Positions 14,138 through 16,616 of a stretch of DNA of 16,616 bases are shown here, one piece after another; the stretch's first letter is position 1; each line of letters begins with the position of its first letter. A program made the position numbers and the translations under genes. The stretch spans positions 1 to 16,616 of the forward strand of contig CAJWHX010000018.1 in the NCBI GenBank assembly GCA_913040875.1. Direction: 5' to 3'. The notes under the pieces were generated by a model. It did no database searches. It was not told the DNA's origin and was given only the letters and a program-made list of their open reading frames with translations. This DNA comes from an uncultured Pseudomonadota bacterium (lineage in GTDB: Bacteria > Myxococcota > UBA796).

Positions 14138-15846
14138 TCTGCGGTATCCTCATCGGTATCTGTTGAGTCATCGGAATCTTGAGACAGTGCACCGTGTGAG
14201 CGGAAAGATTCACTCAGGACAAGAGTGCGCACCAGACTGGTAAAAGACCAGTTGTTGTAAAAGAGATGCTCAACCAACCAGTCTTGATGGGCTTCTTCAG
14301 CATCGGTCATGCGATGTCCCAGGGCATAGGAATATAAATGATTAGACAGACAGGGTCCCAATCGTTCGTGTTCACTGACGACAGCTCCCATTTCCCAAGC
14401 ATCGATGAATGTTGCCCCATCGATGTTTCCAGAGGGGTCAATTGGGGCGTTGTTCTCCAAGTCTCTCCATTGTCCGATTCCGTCGAAGTTTTCCAAACCC
14501 AGGCCCACTAGATCCATCATCTTATGACATCCAGCACAGGAAGGGTCTTCGAAGTGCTGTTCGAGTCTCTCTCTCATCGTGGGGGCTTCTTCAGTAGCCG
14601 CAGGAATTGAGGTGTCGACATTTGCAGGCGGCGGAGGAATCGGCTGACAAAGCAATGTTTTTCGAATGAACACACCGCGCAAGGTTGGTGACGAAGCGGT
14701 TGCATGGGCGTGAAGATTCAACATGCTCGCTTGGGTTAACAGACCACGTCTTCCATTTTGTTTTGTGAGAGTGACTTCGCCGAAACCATCTGACAAGGGG
14801 GCTGGTATACCGTAGAGTGACGCTAGGCGTCTATCAACAAATGATGTTTGTGTGGTGAGCAATTCTCGAAAGTCGAGGTCGTTGTCCAAGATGTACTCGA
14901 TGGTCAGGAACGTCTCTTCTTTGGCTGAGGCATATAAGTCGGGGCTCGCGTGGGTGAAAACCAACGGGTCCTTTGTAATGGAATCCAACTTATACAAGTG
15001 CAAGAACTCATCAAAGAAGTTTCGGATTCCGTTGTCAAACTTCGGATCCAGCATCATTCGATCGACTTGGGACTCCAATACAGTCAAGTCCAGTAATTCA
15101 CCACTCTCAGCTAGATCTAGCAACTCAGCATCCGGTGTGGAGTTCCACAGAAAGAAGCTCAGTCTGGATGCCAAAGACCATGCATCCAGTTGATGAATCG
15201 ATAGACTTTCATCTGTTACACTTTCAAGATTGACCTCTGTACGATACAAAAAATGTGGAGATTGCAACAGAGCAGCCAATATGTATTCAACTCCAGTTAG
15301 TGAATCTGTCTGACCAGAGATTACATCGTAGAGCCCATTCAATCGTTGGCGTTGGTCATCGGAGACCGGCTTTCGCCAGAGTTCCAGACTGAGAGAGTCA
15401 ATCCCATTGTAAATACACGCTTGACTGGGTGATACGGTGAGTTCACAAGCAAACCAGTACGCCAACCGATCGGGTTCTGCGACAATTTGTTCGGCGATGG
15501 AGTAGCTGGCACTTTCGTATCGCTCAACGCCAACGGGACTGATCGACGAGATTCCAGCCCCCAATGACTTAAACCCTTCGGTTTCCACATCGGGTTCCAA
15601 ATTGGTAGGGACCAGTAGACCGTCGCCAAACGTATCTAAGATAACGTTTCTATACTGAGATATGGTCAATCGTCTCAATGATGGGGGAGATGGTTGTGGA
15701 GTTGGTTCAACTGAGGGCATGGACTGTGCCTCACCCGTATCTTTGTCTCCCGTACATCCAAATCCAATGGTGAATGCAGGGGTGCTCAGTAGACAATAGG
15801 ACAAGATTGCAAAGGGGTAAGTTGAACTGGAAGCAGATCGATGCAT
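14134..15846 (-). CDS. DUF1592/DUF1588/DUF1585-type secreted protein with CxxCH motif
   Basis: 570-residue exported protein with the multi-domain layout of this family: DUF1587-like LRRLTISQYRNVILDTFGDG (57-76), DUF1595-like region with LELWRKPVSDDQRQRL and LAALLQSPHFLYRTE (154-204), DUF1592-like LDAWSLASRLSFFLWNSTPD (220-239), DUF1588-like RRGLLTQASMLNLHAHATAS (366-385), and DUF1585-like SNHLYSYALGHR...LVLSESFRS (501-550). Between the last two sits SCAGCHKMMD (CxxCH 437-441), a c-type haem-binding motif as in planctomycete cytochrome-like relatives, so a redox role is plausible. The N-terminus is a signal ending GFGC (Cys31); the lipobox is not canonical. The ATG at 15846 is chosen over a TTG at 15858 because GAGG lies 6 nt upstream. 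The C-terminal 14 residues are a Ser/Thr/Asp/Glu tail. It is the first gene of the five-gene operon. Confidence 0.92.
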   Translation of the reverse strand: MHRSASSSTYPFAILSYCLLSTPAFTIGFGCTGDKDTGEAQSMPSVEPTPQPSPPSLRRLTISQYRNVILDTFGDGLLVPTNLEPDVETEGFKSLGAGISSISPVGVERYESASYSIAEQIVAEPDRLAYWFACELTVSPSQACIYNGIDSLSLELWRKPVSDDQRQRLNGLYDVISGQTDSLTGVEYILAALLQSPHFLYRTEVNLESVTDESLSIHQLDAWSLASRLSFFLWNSTPDAELLDLAESGELLDLTVLESQVDRMMLDPKFDNGIRNFFDEFLHLYKLDSITKDPLVFTHASPDLYASAKEETFLTIEYILDNDLDFRELLTTQTSFVDRRLASLYGIPAPLSDGFGEVTLTKQNGRRGLLTQASMLNLHAHATASSPTLRGVFIRKTLLCQPIPPPPANVDTSIPAATEEAPTMRERLEQHFEDPSCAGCHKMMDLVGLGLENFDGIGQWRDLENNAPIDPSGNIDGATFIDAWEMGAVVSEHERLGPCLSNHLYSYALGHRMTDAEEAHQDWLVEHLFYNNWSFTSLVRTLVLSESFRSHGALSQDSDDSTDTDEDTAE

Positions 15847-15881
15847 CGGTATCCTCAAGGTGCGCTTCTAACCAGTGTACC

Positions 15882-15896
15882 ATGATTCTAGATCAT
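15882..15896. promoter_or_regulatory. Near-palindrome with candidate -10 upstream of the DUF1592-type operon
   Basis: ATGAT-TCTAG-ATCAT has perfect 5-bp arms. On the minus strand it includes TAGAAT (15890-15885), a five-of-six match to a -10 box that would start transcription about 30 nt before the operon's first ATG. No convincing -35 lies 16-18 nt upstream, so assignment is tentative. Confidence 0.3.
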
Positions 15897-15958
15897 TGAT
15901 TTGAACACATACTAAATTTGTCTGCTAATTCTCCTTTGTCTCTGTACACAAATCGACA

Positions 15959-15987
15959 TTGCCTGATTAAATTGCCCGAAATAGAAG
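15959..15987 (+). promoter_or_regulatory. Candidate promoter of the DUF4011 gene
   Basis: TTGCCT (15959-15964) and TAGAAG (15982-15987) are 17 nt apart on the plus strand, directly upstream of an 8-bp inverted repeat and about 48 nt before the ATG. The -10 match is weak. Confidence 0.3.
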
Positions 15988-15990
15988 ACC

Positions 15991-16015
15991 GAAACCGTCT
16001 TTGACGTACGGTTTC
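15991..16015. promoter_or_regulatory. Perfect 8-bp inverted repeat in the leader of the DUF4011 gene
   Basis: GAAACCGT (15991-15998) and ACGGTTTC (16008-16015) are exact inverse complements around a 9-nt centre. The repeat lies between a candidate promoter and the ribosome site AGGAG (16023-16027), so it could be a repressor operator or a leader hairpin acting on translation. There is no T-run, so it is not an intrinsic terminator. Confidence 0.5.
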
Positions 16016-16034
16016 TATCGATAGGAGAAATTAG

Positions 16035-16616
16035 ATGCAGCCAATGGATGAAATTGAACGATTGCGTAAAGAGATGCTCGTCGGCAGTAAACGCGGCAAT
16101 CGATTCTTAGAAGGTTTTTCAAAGTCTGCGGTCATTTTGCACAGTGTAGGCGTAGAACAACTTTGGGTTCGCTTGATTGAAGACGACCAGAAACTGAAGA
16201 TTCGTCCAGGGATTCCTGTACCCATCATTGTTCCAGAATCGACAATCGAACAGGACAATGTGAACAATACTGAAGAATCTTCTGTAGAGGGCACAAAAGA
16301 ACATGTGCAATCTGCTCGTGAAGAAGTCCTGACTGATGACCTTCAATCTGAAGAAGTTCCGGTCGAAAGCATACGTATGGTTCAAACGGCATCAAGTTTG
16401 TCGTCTGTAAAACGGTTGATGCGCAAAGCCAATGATGGCCTCGAAGAGAGAGGATTCAACTTCCTCAACTTGTGTGTAGGTAAGGTTCATTGGAAAGACG
16501 ACAAGCATTCTGGGTATGCGCCTGCACTGTTGATACCGGTACGATTTCTTCAAACAGCTGTTCGGTTGGGGATCTCGATCGAGTTTTCCGATGAAACGAT
16601 TCAATGGAATCCTGCG
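16035..16616 (+). CDS. DUF4011-domain protein, N-terminal part (probable large helicase/nuclease-type protein)
   Basis: The reading frame is open from the ATG at 16035 to the window end (194 residues, no stop), so the gene continues to the right. AGGAG lies 7 nt upstream. The first 60 residues (EIERLRKEML...GNRFLEGF) fit the opening helix region of DUF4011 proteins. A charged linker (about 65-115) follows. Residues about 118-180 carry the most characteristic block: LMRKANDGLEERGFNFLNL, then VGKVHWKDD and APALLIPVRF, which align with the family pattern of an ArtaLEEqGvNxLyLalGfLxW region and a PLlLiPVxL strand. DUF4011 usually heads long superfamily-1 helicase proteins, some with a C-terminal Vsr/DUF3320-type nuclease and some implicated in phage defence. 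Only the N-terminus is visible, so helicase and nuclease domains are not shown. It is divergent from the DUF1592-type operon. Confidence 0.72.
   Translation, partial: MQPMDEIERLRKEMLVGSKRGNRFLEGFSKSAVILHSVGVEQLWVRLIEDDQKLKIRPGIPVPIIVPESTIEQDNVNNTEESSVEGTKEHVQSAREEVLTDDLQSEEVPVESIRMVQTASSLSSVKRLMRKANDGLEERGFNFLNLCVGKVHWKDDKHSGYAPALLIPVRFLQTAVRLGISIEFSDETIQWNPA

Overview
The window looks like a chromosomal stretch of a Gram-negative, deltaproteobacterial-type bacterium, most likely an uncultured Myxococcota relative of moderate GC. This is inferred from gene content only: many secreted lipoproteins with acidic calcium-type repeats (MopE-like and thrombospondin-type-3-like), a DUF1552/DUF1592 secreted pair, and a LRR protein with an N-terminal zinc ribbon. 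No rRNA, tRNA, CRISPR array or mobile element was seen, and no gap between genes exceeds 300 bases.

Layout. Bases 1-729 are the C-terminal half of an alanine:cation symporter (AGCS family), closed by a clear intrinsic terminator. Bases 841-4269 (+) encode a 1142-aa lipoprotein made of MopE-like repeats, including an exact 135-nt periodic array, and ending in a fibrinogen/intelectin-like domain. It meets an inositol monophosphatase gene (5033-4257, -) tail to tail with a 13-bp overlap. Divergent from that gene are an ACT-domain protein (5139-5540, +) and a zinc-ribbon/LRR/transmembrane protein (5598-6617, +).

From 15846 down to 6632 everything is on the minus strand. It begins with a tightly coupled five-gene operon: DUF1592-type protein with a CxxCH motif, Tat-exported DUF1552 protein, unknown lipoprotein, M50/site-2-protease-like membrane protein with cyclic-nucleotide-binding domains, and a small exported protein with a GspG-like pseudopilin domain. 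Junctions are a 4-nt overlap, an abutting TGA/ATG, a 1-nt TAATG overlap and a 14-nt overlap. Three more lipoproteins follow, one unknown and two tandem paralogues with five 22-aa calcium-type repeats and a shared C-terminal domain.

At the right edge a divergent gene (16035-, +) starts a DUF4011 protein, a domain usually found at the N-terminus of large helicase/nuclease proteins, some linked to phage defence; it runs out of the window.

How they may work together (inference): most products are aimed at the envelope or outside. The five-gene operon is the best candidate for an undescribed system: its M50-like protein has lost both metal-site motifs but keeps an intact-looking cyclic-nucleotide cassette, and it is co-translated with a pseudopilin-like secreted protein and a cytochrome-like DUF1592 protein.
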